The notes beneath the pieces were generated by a model. The model saw nothing but the letters and a program-made list of their open reading frames with translations. It did not search any database and was not told the DNA's origin. Positions 45,173-56,039 of a stretch of DNA of 64,000 bases are shown here, one piece after another. The stretch covers positions 88,067,877 to 88,131,876 of the forward strand of contig CM019063.1 in the NCBI GenBank assembly GCA_009667805.1. The letters are read 5' to 3'. The position numbers and the translations under genes are program-made. The stretch is from Leptobrachium leishanense. Taxonomy: Eukaryota > Chordata > Amphibia > Anura > Megophryidae. How positions within the stretch are numbered: position 1 is the stretch's first letter; the number at the start of each line of letters is the position of its first letter.

Positions 45173-46479
45173 CAGGGTTATTCAGAGAGCACCGAAATGT
45201 CACCGGCATTCCGGTGCTCTCCCGTTTGTCACACTTCGGCAAGTTCAATTCGCCGAACGAATTCAGCACTCGCCGCAGGGTCCCCGAAGTGCGGCAAATC
45301 GACCCGCCAAATGAATTGAGAAACTGCCACAAAAACGCCAAATCTATTTGTAAAACCATCGAATCGATCCGAAAAAGTCGATGACCATCCGAACAGACTG
45401 CCTACAAGCTGCGGAAAAAAAGCTGCCAAGCTGCCGAAGAAGGGTAAAAAACAAAAACAAAAACAGAGAGTTCAGAGAAGGACTACTAAAATGGTGTACG
45501 GCTTGAAGGAGAAAAGTTACCAGGAAAGGCTTAATGATCTTAACATGTACAGCTTGGAAAAAAGACGAGACAGAGGAGATATGATAGAAACATTTAAATA
45601 CGTAAAGGGAATCCACAAAGTAGAGGAAGGGAGTATATTTAAAAGGAAACAAAATAGCAAAACAAGAGGACATAGTCTTAGATTAGAGGGGCAAAGGTTT
45701 AAAAGTAACATCAGGAAGCATTATTTTACTGAGAGGGTGGTGGATACATGGAACAGTCTTCCAGTAGAAGTGGTAGAGGCCAAAACAGTAATTGAATTTA
45801 AGCAAGCATGGGATAGGCATAAGGCTATCCTAAACAAAAGATAAATCCAGGTAAAGTATCCATGTAATTGGGCAGACTAGATGGGCCGAAAGGTTCTTAT
45901 CTGCCGACATTTTTCTATGTTTCTATGTTTCTATGTTAAAACCACTGCAACTTTCAAAAGGCGTTTAAAAAAACTACTGCTTGAAAATGAGTGGAAATAA
46001 TATATGAGATCATATGAATAATAATAAAAAAAGGTCTGTTACAGAGAAACAAACACCATTTAAAAAAAAAATTGAAATTTTTTTTTCCTGCAGAAAAATG
46101 CCTAAAAGAACCCTTTAATAATAAATAAATAAAGAGACATTTTGCTGCAAATGAAAAGAATAAACGATTGAATATTTAAAAAAACTGGGATTTTTTTTAC
46201 ATTGAAACATATGGGAGTAACCGGTTTAAAGCTGTTGAATGAAACCACTGAAAATCAGGGCATTTCCCTGACATTTAGTGATGTTCGGTGTTCTCTATAT
46301 AGATTAACCATTACTTCTCTATGGGGAGTTAACTGCCGCCAAAGATTATCGTATTTCGCTGGCAATTTGCGAATATTTGGTGTACTGCCAGCATCTTGAA
46401 TAGCCGAATGGCCACGAAATTGCGACTTACGGGGAAATTCGCTGGTCGGTGCAATTTTGGCTCCATTTGAATAACCCTG
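45173..46479 (+). mobile_element. CAGGGTTATT-ended element (family B), copy 5, interrupted by CR1
   Basis: It begins CAGGGTTATTCAGAGAGCAC and ends TTTGAATAACCCTG. The first 250 bp resemble the fragment at 17744 more than copies 1-4, so it is a second subfamily. A CR1 3' end at about 45462-45938 splits it. Confidence 0.82.
45462..45938 (+). pseudogene. CR1 LINE 3' fragment with TTCTATG tail
   Basis: The 3'-terminal part of a reverse-transcriptase polyprotein is open from about 45472 to the TAA at 45842: SYQERLNDLNMYSLEKRR, RGDMIETFKYVKG, HYFTERVVDTWNSLPVEVV. These are the conserved CR1 C-terminal blocks, also present in the copy at 54.4 kb. The 3' UTR ends in three TTCTATG units, the CR1-type tail. 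The copy is strongly 5'-truncated, as most CR1 insertions are, and has no catalytic part. Confidence 0.88.
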
Positions 46480-46767
46480 ATGGTCTTAAATTAACATTAC
46501 AAGGTCTTAGTCTGTAAAATACACACTTCAAAAATGGTGGTGGGTATTCGATAGACGCTGGGGTTTGCCAAAGTTGCAAACACCAGCAGCGGATATTTGA
46601 AGAGCACAAGCCTTAAGAACGCACTCCAGACAGATTTCCAACAACAGAGGGTGACAATGAGGTTCTACAGATCAACACAATCACACTGCTAGAATCACCT
46701 AAAGCTAATTTATAGAGTCAAGGGGAACGACGTTTGCGGCTCCTTGCTTGATCCTTTATCTTTATAT

Positions 46768-46815
46768 ATGCTTGATAAGGGCTCAAGTAAGAAGCTGAAA
46801 CATTGTACTCCTTGG
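46768..46815 (+). ncRNA. Degenerate hammerhead-like motif
   Basis: TTGATAA (46772-46778), an extra G, a stem GGCT/AGCT with one wobble (46780-46796) and GAAA (46797-46800), followed by CATTGTAC and, further on, CCAATAGATCAG. C3 and G8 of the hammerhead core are replaced, as in the 2.7-kb copy. Probably a decayed retroelement end. Confidence 0.35.
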
Positions 46816-46819
46816 TCCA

Positions 46820-48180
46820 ATAGATCAGCTTTACGTGATTCGGCAGAATGACCAGATTTTGTTTGTTCCAAATTGCAAACACTGTTTATATTCTGTCACT
46901 GTTTTAATTTAAGTTTGATGATTGTTGCCATTGCAACACCGTTGATTTCTACAACTTCACCAAACACAAGCAAACCTCAGATATCATTTCTAAAAATTGT
47001 TAATACCATAATAATTAGTTTATTGTAATTTTCCGCAAACCACCATAGCTTAGTCACTTAACTAGAATGTTGCAAATGCTGTTGTGCTGATGAGAAACGC
47101 CCTCCCTACAAATTTTGGAATATTTGCTACTATTTTGCCTGCAAAATGGTAGATTATTGGTATATGGTGCATATCTTTTATAGCATTGTGCTACCCTCTG
47201 CACGCGGCATCAGAGGTAAGTTTGGAACATTTGAGGAGCCGCTAATTGTGAACCCAAGATAAGTTTGCACCAAGGTAAGAAGAGCAACGCTAGTCGTTAA
47301 CATCCTGAGTCATTACATAAAACAACTTTTAGTCGTTACCCTAAAGGCATGAATGAAATACGGCCCATAGTGTTGGATCTTGCACAGGTTTATTCAACAC
47401 TTTTATTTTTGTTTCTTTGGTTAACTGACCATTTAATCACATTGCATGTCACCAAACATCTACATCCAGAAGGTTAATGCAGTGCACATTCCATTTTTAA
47501 CCGTCTACCTTGATTGTTTTTTCCTCTCAAGTTCCTCTTATGCTTTTCATATCACGTTTTCAATGAAATCATGCCAGGTTACTGAATTTCTCATCCCATG
47601 TTTTATAAATGCCAAGTCTTCATAGTTCAGAACTCATAAGTAACCACATCAATACATTGAACAGACTGGGGAGTTGATGCAGAGAGCAAAGGTCAGGCGC
47701 TAGGGAGCATGTAACTCATTTTGAAAAAATTGCAACTATGGCTAATTTCAGTATGTGAATTTTTATAGCAAAAAGTGCAGAAAAAAACAATTACTAGTCT
47801 TATTTTAATTATTTCTTTTGACAACTTCTAGTCTCTAGAGAAATACCCAAGTATGGAGTATAACGTAACATCTATCAATAAATGATTTGTTTTATACTGG
47901 ATGTTTAGTTACTTATTTATTGCATGATTTTCTTTAAAAGTGACAATGTTAAAACTAATATTTTTTCTAGTATTTTTACTGAGTCAAAAGGTGTCTTTTT
48001 TTTTACTTTTATCCCAGATAAGCCCTGATCATTTTAGAATTTGGACTTCTACACTTTTAGTAAAATAAATTAAAAAATAACCAAATGATAAAGAAACCAG
48101 GTCATGCATCAAATTTACCAGCAAATTATCACAACTGCTTCGCACTAATAGCACTACAAAACATTAAGATCTCTATACCA
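46820..48180. other. Low-repeat non-coding DNA
   Basis: AT-rich, with no recognised element ends, open frames or RNA genes. Confidence 0.4.
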
Positions 48181-48186
48181 ACCTTA

Positions 48187-49491
48187 GGGCCCTATTAAAT
48201 TCTTAATGCAAAAATGCACGCTGAACGCGTGGTTTTTTTGCGCGAAGCGTTAAACGTTAACGCACGAAAATCACCGCTGGAATTACATTCCTCGTGCATT
48301 TTTTCATCCGTCAGGAAATTACGCTCGTAAAACCGACGCGCAAAAATGCGTGCAGAAATCAGTGAGCGCAATGTAATTTTTAACGCGAGTCCATCATTTT
48401 GTGTGGACTGCGCACAACAGATCTACGTTTTGACAGAAGACAAGGTAGTGGCTGTCGTTTTTGACGGATCTAGTAAAAAAAAGTGCGCATTGACGTTCAC
48501 CGTTGTGAATACCAGGTTGGTACGGTCAGGTTGTTAGAATTTGCTGTTACCACTAGCTTTTCAAAGACGTTAAAATTATGCGCGCAAGTGTTGTCCGTTA
48601 AATTATGTGTTGAGAATGTATTACCATGCGCGTACCAGCGCACAAACGCATTTGCGCTCACAATGTTAAGTATAGGATGCGCGCACTAAATTGCACTCGC
48701 AAAGGGTTCACGCAGGATCATTTGCGTTAGACGTTAACGAGCATTTTGTGCGCGAACGTCGTAATACGACGTACAAGGGTCTTGCCCCTCGCGTTAACCT
48801 CCCTGGCGGTATTCCCGAGTGTGACTCAGGGTTAAATTTCACTACCGTGAACGGTAACCCAGAGCCACACTCGGGCTGGATGCATACTCACCTCCTCCTG
48901 GCTCCCTCGCTGTCCCCGCAGTGTGATCGCGGTGAGCTGCTTCCTGGTAAGGCTCCCTGCGAGTCACGCGATGCAGGGGGGTGGGACTAGCAGCAAACTT
49001 AGAAAAATATAATTTTACACTCTATAATCCAAAGTGCAATGTTTATGAACGGCCACTAGGTGGCAGTACAGGATAAGAAATAGACCATACATCCTCTCAC
49101 CCTTGTTTTCAGACAGATTTCAGTGTTTTTTGTTGTATTTTATTAAATATCATTTATTTGCATTATTTTGGATAATTATTTTTGGGATAATAAATTATTA
49201 TGTCGTGTTTCAAACTTTATCGGACTATTTTACTATTTTTTTTTACTATTTTTACTATTTTTTTAAATTAATTAATTTATTTATAAAGGATTTTACCAGT
49301 AAGGACTCTTGATTTCACGGATTTCAGTGCGTGATTCCTAATTATTACAGGCTAACTATGTACAAAAACACGTTTCCTTTAAAACAAAAATTCAGACGCT
49401 TTTAGACACGAAATTTTGAGAAAATTAGACCGCCAGGGAGGTTAATGTGTTTTTGCGCGCACAATTGTGCGCAAGGAATTTAATAGGATCC
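48187..49491. mobile_element. Harbinger-type element (GGGCCCTATTAAATTC ends), TTA TSD
   Basis: TTA lies outside both ends (48184-48186 and 49492-49494). The ends GGGCCCTATTAAATTCTTAA and GGAATTTAATAGGATCC are inverted repeats. The body is unusually rich in GCGC, CGCAC and AACG motifs. It contains a nested TTAA element (48794-49445); without it the element is about 650 bp. No transposase is seen. Confidence 0.82.
48794..49445. mobile_element. piggyBac-type element (TTAACCTCCCTGGCGG), copy 2
   Basis: TTAA at 48794-48797 and 49442-49445, with ends CCTCCCTGGCGGTATTCCCG and GACCGCCAGGGAGG. The left 120 bp match the palindromic copy at 17025, but the right side is a different AT-rich sequence, so the 17-kb copy looks like an inverted duplication of this left end. 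Confidence 0.85.
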
Positions 49492-49742
49492 TTAGTGTAC
49501 ATTTAACCAGAGCTGGTGTAAACCTAGTAACTAAATAGACTTTAATGGCTCTGGGAAGTTTTCAGTGGATTGCACCACCCACAGCACTACGAGATCAGAG
49601 GTAAGTATCCATGTCGAAACACTGAAGAGCATGGGGAGTTGCTGCATGGAGCAAAAGTCAGGCACTAAGGAGCATGTCATGCATTATGGACAATTATCTG
49701 ACAGGCAGGGTCATCTCTTCCTCATGTATCATTATTTATTAT

Positions 49743-49924
49743 CAGGGTTATTCAGAGACAGGTGAAAATCAGGAGAACTGTCAGGAGAAGAGAACAATCT
49801 AGACCAAATAGGCGATTTGGAAAGTGAGATAAATGAGAGAATTTTTCTGGTCTGGCTATTTTGACTGAGCATTTTCACTTCTTCAGTCATTCTCCAGAAT
49901 CTCACCTTTCTTAGAATAGACCTG
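49743..49924. mobile_element. Short palindromic MITE (family A), copy
   Basis: It begins CAGGGTTATTCAGAGACAGG; the right half reads TCTCACCTTTCTTAGAATAGACCTG, a blend of the CAGGGTTATT and TTCACTAAAGG end types. TAT lies on both sides. Confidence 0.85.
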
Positions 49925-49947
49925 TATGTTTCATGCTGGTGTTTCCC

Positions 49948-49998
49948 CATTGTAAAGCATTGCAGAATCTGATGGTGCTATATAAATGCTGTAACTGT
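49948..49998 (+). mobile_element. L2 3' tail fragment
   Basis: TTGTAAAGCATTGCAGAATC and GGTGCTATATAAATGC are the standard last bases of L2-type LINEs and L2-derived SINEs. Confidence 0.65.
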
Positions 49999-50177
49999 GA
50001 GTATATCATTTTTTTATCTACTTAAATGTCAGTGTTAAGTGATTTTGTCACTTAACACCAGGGTATGCGTGTTAGTATTCCTTGTAGAATACGGTATGTT
50101 CCAAGAAGAACGAGCTAGATCGGAATAGCTCTTCTTCTCAGACTAGCCCTAGCTTAATGGCTTGGGTGGAATAAGCC

Positions 50178-50684
50178 TCATTGTTGAGATATATATATAT
50201 ATATACATATACTCAGACTACCCACTCTATATAACTCTTGTTCCATTGAGTACATATCTATATATCTTCAGTTGCAAATCTGGCACTCAGGATTCACCAT
50301 AGCACATGCCAGGAGCAACGCTCGTCCCAGTACAAATCGTCACAAACAGAGGCACTCAGGGTCTTTTCCACATTCCAACAAGTATCTTTATTGCTTCAAC
50401 GTTTCAGTTTACTCTCCGTCAAATTTCTTCAGGAAAGTTGACATAGAGTAAACTGAAACGTTGAAGCAATAAAGATACTTGTTGGACTGTGGAAAGACCC
50501 TGAGTGCCGCTGTTTGTGACGATTTGTAGTGGGCCAAGCGTTGCACCTGGCATGTGTGATGGTGAATCCTGAGTGCCAGATTTGCACCTGAAGATATATA
50601 GATATATACTCAATGGAACAAGAGCTATATAGCGTGGGTAATCTGAACATATCAACTCATAAATACCACAATGAGAACACTTAA
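50178..50684 (-). mobile_element. Foldback, arms of about 230 bp, hammerhead-like core in the centre
   Basis: The outer pairing (CCTCATTGTTGAGATATA with CATATCAACTC...CACAATGAG) continues inward through ACTCAATGGAACAAGAG, ACTCAGGATTCACCAT and AACAAGTATCTTTATTGC to a spacer at about 50409-50441. The minus-strand half carries the complete hammerhead-like core followed by GCAATAAAGATAC. The plus-strand half is a partial inverse copy. Such inverted partial copies are common for Penelope-like elements, which is the likely class. Confidence 0.7.
50394..50436 (-). ncRNA. Hammerhead-ribozyme-like motif
   Basis: On the minus strand: stem I strand TTTC, CTGAAGA core (50432-50426), extra A, a weak stem II, GAAA (50405-50402), ACGT palindrome overlapping the last A, T at the cleavage position, and partner GAAG. 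The invariant bases are present. Stem II has a mismatch next to the first pair, so catalysis is doubtful. Confidence 0.45.
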
Positions 50685-50747
50685 CTGAACCACAGTTGGA
50701 CATCATTTTACAGATCACTATTTGTATCATTATCACCTTTTATAAGC

Positions 50748-50808
50748 CTCAACACCAACATAAACAACACCAACATAAACAACACCAACATAAACAACAC
50801 CAACATAT
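50748..50808. repeat. 15-bp tandem repeat, four units
   Basis: CAACACCAACATAAA is repeated four times with no change, the last unit turning into CATATTC. It is a recent slippage product. Confidence 0.9.
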
Positions 50809-50809
50809 T

Positions 50810-52383
50810 CTGCAGGGTCTGACAATGGAAAATGTGATAAAGGTAATATCTCTAGTGCACTTATCTCTTGCATTTCTTTGAATTCAATCTATAAATACTC
50901 AAAAAGTGAGAGCTCATAAAAAAGGAGTAAAAACAAATGTAATTAATGCATATATATGGGTTTACAGATTATACAAACACACCTTTATTCTAGAGTCTTT
51001 CAAGCATGAAAGGTTGTGGTGTGGCACATATCATTTATAAATAATGCGGTTGAATATTCCTAACACACATCTTATAGTGTTCTCTATTGTATGACTATAT
51101 ACTGTGTAGAAGACATGCAAGGGCAAATAGCCCAGTATACTAAACCGGTTATCTCCGTTATACACAGTGCTGATTTGTCATGTCATGTCTATTCTTGCTG
51201 TGATTAGAAACCAGACTGTATATTTTTTTTGCTTTTCTCTTAAAGGTGACGTGAAGATCAAACTGTTTTCCCCTTCTCGTGTCTGGCCTGATACTATGCC
51301 ACACGACTTGAATAAAAATGTTCCGTTTAATAAGGGAAATTAAAACATCTAAATAAAGCTTGCAGATGTTCCTCATTACCAGTTTGTATCTACACACAGC
51401 TTGCAATTTGCGGTGAATGTGTATTGATTGAACACGGCAAATTTTACATGGGAAGAATCTTGACCTTGATGATTCTGTGCTTATGTTTCAGTAGAACGTG
51501 GTTCTAAATTCTTAATCTACTTTAAATCTTATGTTTGCGGCAAAACTCAATCTATTCATTCCGTCAGTGACATGAGTCATTCATAAAATCGCAAAGGACA
51601 GTATAGGCAAGTTAACCTAGTCACCAGAACGATGAAACTATGCCTTTGCAGGAGCAGCTTTTCTGTTTTATTAAGCAGATTACTGACCTCTGTTTAACAT
51701 ACTTGTTCTCTGTCCACAAAATATATTCAAGAGGAAAAAAACATTGACTTCACTTTATGAAGGAAAGGCTTGAAACATTTTTCAAATTAGTTGATTCCAT
51801 TGATTCACTCACATATGTCGTAAAAAATCATACAACTTGAACTAGAATGTCATGCATCCTTTGGCATTGGAATGGTTTATACTGCAGAATGCACTGACTT
51901 TCAACATATTAATGACACAAGCTATCATCTTCCCAACAAGTCACTGCACTAAGTTTCTGCTATGCAGGTTACGGCTTGCTTAGCTGTAAAATCACTCATC
52001 GAAATCTTGCAAGGTGAATAGATTAACGTTATAGTATCTCAAATATGAAGTGGCAGCCTATGCTTGCTCATGGAACGGGATACCTAATGCCAAGATGTAT
52101 AAGACAGCTGTCCATGCTTTAAACCCCTGTTTACAAGCAAATTCCTAGATGCAACATCAGTGTTACGGTTTCATCAGAATGCGTATGATTACATTGTATT
52201 AATGTCAGCTTGACTAAACATGAGCAAAGGCCTGTGGACACAAAGTCAAAGTGGAGATGAATAGTCTAAAGCTATACATCTCTCTTCACTGTATAACCGT
52301 CCATTGGATGGTCTTGATTGTGAACTATTATAATGTTATCTGCCTGATCCACAAGTCTGACTGCAGTGTTAGTGGTAAAACAG
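50810..52383. other. Low-repeat non-coding DNA
   Basis: There is no recognised element end, microsatellite or open frame with family motifs. Together with 25.5-27.7 kb this is the best candidate for single-copy sequence. Confidence 0.4.
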
Positions 52384-53012
52384 TACCGTAGATACTCGAG
52401 TATAACGCGACCCGAGTATAACGCGAGGGGTAGAGATTCATTATGGAAATAAGAATATTACTCAAGACTCAAATATAACGCTAGGAGCAAAATTATGAAA
52501 GTATAAATTTTCCAAAAAAGTCTGTTAAGTTACTGTTGTTCCATGTTTTCATTTCATGTTCATTCCACCCCACTCTCACCCTCGTTCCTCCAATGGTTGT
52601 TAGAGAGCAGGGGTGCAGAGTGAGAGGTAATGCATTATCATGGCTATTTTAGAATGGTGAAAGATGTAATTGAGCGTTTTGATTGCTTGGAATATAATTC
52701 TCTTATGATAAAGTTCTGCACATGAAACTAAATAAATAAAATCCGTAAGCGCAGGAATGGCATAAGGGCACATTTTTTAGATTTAATTATTGCAATTGCA
52801 TCTAATAAGATTATATATATATATAATGTTAGGAACCTATGCATATACTCATGCACTACAAAAAGACACATTTTGAAATTGATAAAAGCTTGCTTTACCT
52901 TGAAAAATTTATATTGTTTATATGAAGCAGAGTATATGATAAATTTGATTAATAAATAATTTCTGTATGTCACAATTTAAGGGGTTAATGTTACTGGTTT
53001 TTATTGCAAAGG

Positions 53013-54241
53013 TTAACCACTTCAATGCGGAGGATGCGCTCAGCTCGTCCTCCGCATTACCGCTGGTATGCGGAAGACGCGCTCAGCGCGTCCTCCCATT
53101 GGGGTCAGCGTTCGGCCGGGTTCCGGCCGATCGCTGGCCCCTCCGGTGCGGGCTGACATCCTCGATGTCAGCCGCGCATCCGGAACCGCAGCCGCTGGAA
53201 TTAGGTGTCATCGCGGCAGCGCGATGACACCTAATTCAGGCGCCCCCCCCGCATGTGCGGAGGAGGCGCCTGAAAGGGAGGGGGGGAGGTCCTTCGGACC
53301 TCTCTCCCTCCCGATCGGCGGCGTTGCGGGGTTAACCCAGGCACCATTTGGAAGGGCACAGCCTGCCCTTCCAAATGGTGCCTGGCATTAACCTCTGGGG
53401 AGCTGGATCGCGAATCGGCGCTGAAAAGCGCCGGTTCGCGATCCTTTCCCAGAGCTGGCCAACATCTTGGATGTCGGCCAAGCCTCCGGGAACTCCCCCT
53501 GAGGACTGGCGTCATCGTGCGTAGCACAATGACGCCAGTCCTGGACTTAACCCCTAACTGCCACCAACGGTGGAGATAGGGAGTTCCAATGAACTCCCTA
53601 TCTCCCGATCCGTGGCAGCTAGGGGTTAAAGTTCGGTATGGTTGGATCGGCCAGAGCATGGCCGTTCCAACGATACCAAACACTACTGTGAAAAATTTTG
53701 TCAAAAAAAAAAAATGAAAAATAATTTTTTTTTTTTTTCAAAAAAATTATAAAAAAAAAATAAACACTTTTTTTTGGTTTGTTAATGCAGCAATATTGTT
53801 CCCATTTCAATTATAATGTGAACAATGATGCTGCACTAACGATTTTTGTATGCGGTGCGTTTGTTAAAAATAGTGTAATTTTCCCCAAAAAAAAATGTAA
53901 CGAGACCCCATCTCTAATTTTTTTAACAAGCGCACCCCATACAAAATATAACCGCAATTGCTCGCATGTTAAAATGTGAAAAAAAACACTTTACACGTTG
54001 TAAATTATTGAAAATACATATTTTATTGCATTTTTTGTTATAATATACAGACATGACATAACGTATACATATAATAATGACATATTATGAATCTACCGAG
54101 TCTGACGGAAAGAACGATATATAATATGTCTGGGTAATATACTAAAATAAGCCTTCAAAACACGTTTAAACATGATGAGCAAAACCGGTAAAAATGACCT
54201 CAGCACAGGGGCGGGAAAAGCCTCAGCAGCGAAAGGGTTAA
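53013..54241 (+). mobile_element. piggyBac-type hairpin-ladder element, copy 3, complete
   Basis: TTAA at 53013-53016 and 54238-54241. It has the same two-part organisation as the copy at 9825: a GC-rich half with palindromes (AATGCGGAGGA...TCCTCCGCATT, GACGCGCTCAGCGCGTC, GGCTGACATC...GATGTCAGCC, GACTGGCGTCATCGTGC...), then an AT-rich half. The first hairpins differ in sequence from copy 1 but keep their pairing. Confidence 0.9.
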
Positions 54242-54438
54242 TGTAGGTTTTTGGATTGAAGGGTTAATAGAGGGCTGAATAGTATTGGAGATGTTTTGTA
54301 ATGGGGTACTTGAGGGCTGCAGTCATTAAGGGTTAATGGTTAAAGTCAGGGCTGCAGGGTTAAATTGGGATTCCAGAGCGTGCAAGTGTCAGACAGCTCC
54401 TGGAAGCAATCAGATCTTCACTCCCTCGCAGCTGTCCC

Positions 54439-55788
54439 GTGTATAACGCGACCCTTACAGTTTTAAGCTTGATTTATAGACCTGTGAGCTTAACATCTGT
54501 GGCTGGGAAAGTATTTGAGGGGTTACTAAGGGATAATATTCAGGAATTTATTGGGAGGTATAATGTAATTGGCAAAAATCAGCATGGTTTCATGAAACAC
54601 AGATCATGTCAGACTAACCTAATTACATTCTATGAGGAAGTAAGTAGAAGTATAGATCAGGGGGTCGCAGTGGATGTGATTTACTTAGATTTTGCCAAAG
54701 CTTTAGACACAGTTCCACACAAAAGGTTACTATTTAAATTAAGAAAATTTGGTCTAGATGAAAATACTTGTTCTTGGACAGAAAACTGGCTAAAAGATAG
54801 GGTACAGAGAGTGGTCATAAATGGTACATTTTCAAGATGGACACCAGTGGTAAGCGGTGTCCCTCAGGGGTCTGTTATAGGACCAATACTATTCAATTTA
54901 TTTATAAATGACCTTGAGATAGGCATTGAAAGCCATGTATCAGTGTTTGCAGATGACACAAAACTAGGAAAAGTAATACAATGTGAGCAGGATGTTTCTT
55001 CGCTGCAGAGGGATTTAGATAAATTGGGGGACTGGGCACTTAAATGGCAGATGAAATTTAATCTAGATAAATGCAAAGTTATGCACTTTGGAGTGAAGAA
55101 CACACAAGTAATTTATACCCTAAATGGTACGGAGTTAGGGAAATCCAAGCAGGAGAAGGATTTGGGAATAATCATAGACTTCAAACTAAGTAACAATGTG
55201 CAATGTCAAACAGCAGCCGCCAAGGCCAGCAAAGTATTGGCATACATTAAAAGGGGAGTTCACTCACGGGATGAAAACATAATTTTGCCTCTGTATAAAT
55301 CAATGGTCAGGCCGCACCTTGAATATGCCGTGCAATTTTGGGCACCTGTCTTAAAAAAAGATATTATAGCATTAGAAAAAGTGCAGAGACGGGCAACTAA
55401 ATTAATAAGGGGAATGGAAGGGTTAAGTTATGAGGAAAGACTAACAAGCTTAAACCTGTTTAGTTTAGAGAAACGGCGCCTTAGAGGGGATCTGATAACC
55501 TTATATAAACATATACGGGGCCATTATCAACCATTGTCTGATAACCTATTCATTAACAGGTCTATACATAGGACAAGGGGTCATCCATTTAGACTGGAAG
55601 AAAGAAAATTTAGCTTAAAGCATAGGAAGGGTTATTTTACGGTGAGAACAATAAAGCTGTGGAATTCTCTGCCTGTTGAGGTGGTTGGGTCAGAGTCTGT
55701 ACAGACTTTTAAAAAACGACTGGATGACTTCCTGCAGACACAGAATATTAAGGTTATAATATTTAATATGTGGGTAAAAGCTTCTTGA
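54439..55788 (+). pseudogene. CR1 reverse transcriptase, N-terminally truncated but open
   Basis: The protein is the RT and C-terminal part of CR1 ORF2, which copies the LINE RNA at its target. The first dozen codons are host sequence; homology begins at YRPVSLTSVAGKVFE. RT blocks follow in order: QHGFMKHRSCQTNL, YLDFAKALDTVPHKRLL (usual Phe of KAFD is Leu), SGVPQGSVIGPILFNLFIND and FADDTKL with both catalytic Asp. The C-terminal blocks are VQRRATKLIRGMEGLSYEERL, LEKRRLRGDLI and KLWNSLPVEVV. The endonuclease is missing, so it cannot move by itself, and it has no promoter of its own. The uninterrupted frame is the point of interest. Confidence 0.9.
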
Positions 55789-55970
55789 TCCAAGGAGAAA
55801 TCTGACTGCCATTCTGGGGTCAAGAAGGAATTTTTTCCCAGTATGTTGCATATTGGCAAGCATTTCAGACTGTGTTTTTTGCCTTCTTTTGGATCAACAG
55901 CAGTAGGTTATGTGGGAGAGGCTGAACCCGATGGACGCATGTCTTTTTTCAGCCTATATAACTATATATA
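54456..55970 (+). mobile_element. CR1 LINE, 5'-truncated
   Basis: The CR1 part begins in the RT fingers and runs to a 3' UTR (GATCCAAGGAGAAATCTGAC, GAGGCTGAACCCGATGGACG) that ends in a TA-rich tail. It is inserted in the TACCGTA-ended element. No stops or frameshifts are seen over more than 1.3 kb, which suggests a young insertion. Confidence 0.9.
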
Positions 55971-56039
55971 TATATACACTATATATATATATATATTTAT
56001 TGCTCAAAAAACTCGCGGTATACACAAGTATCTACGGTA

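Larger units (their letters stand above)
52386..56037 (+). mobile_element. TACCGTA-ended DNA element carrying two insertions
   Basis: The left end CCGTAGATACTCGAGTATAA and the right end (GTATACACAAGTATCTACGG) are inverted repeats with TA on both sides (52384-52385 and 56038-56039). Direct repeats of GTATAACGCGACCC lie inside the left end and at 54441. A piggyBac-type MITE (53013-54241) and a CR1 (about 54456-55970) are nested. The original element has no recognisable transposase left. Confidence 0.8.
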
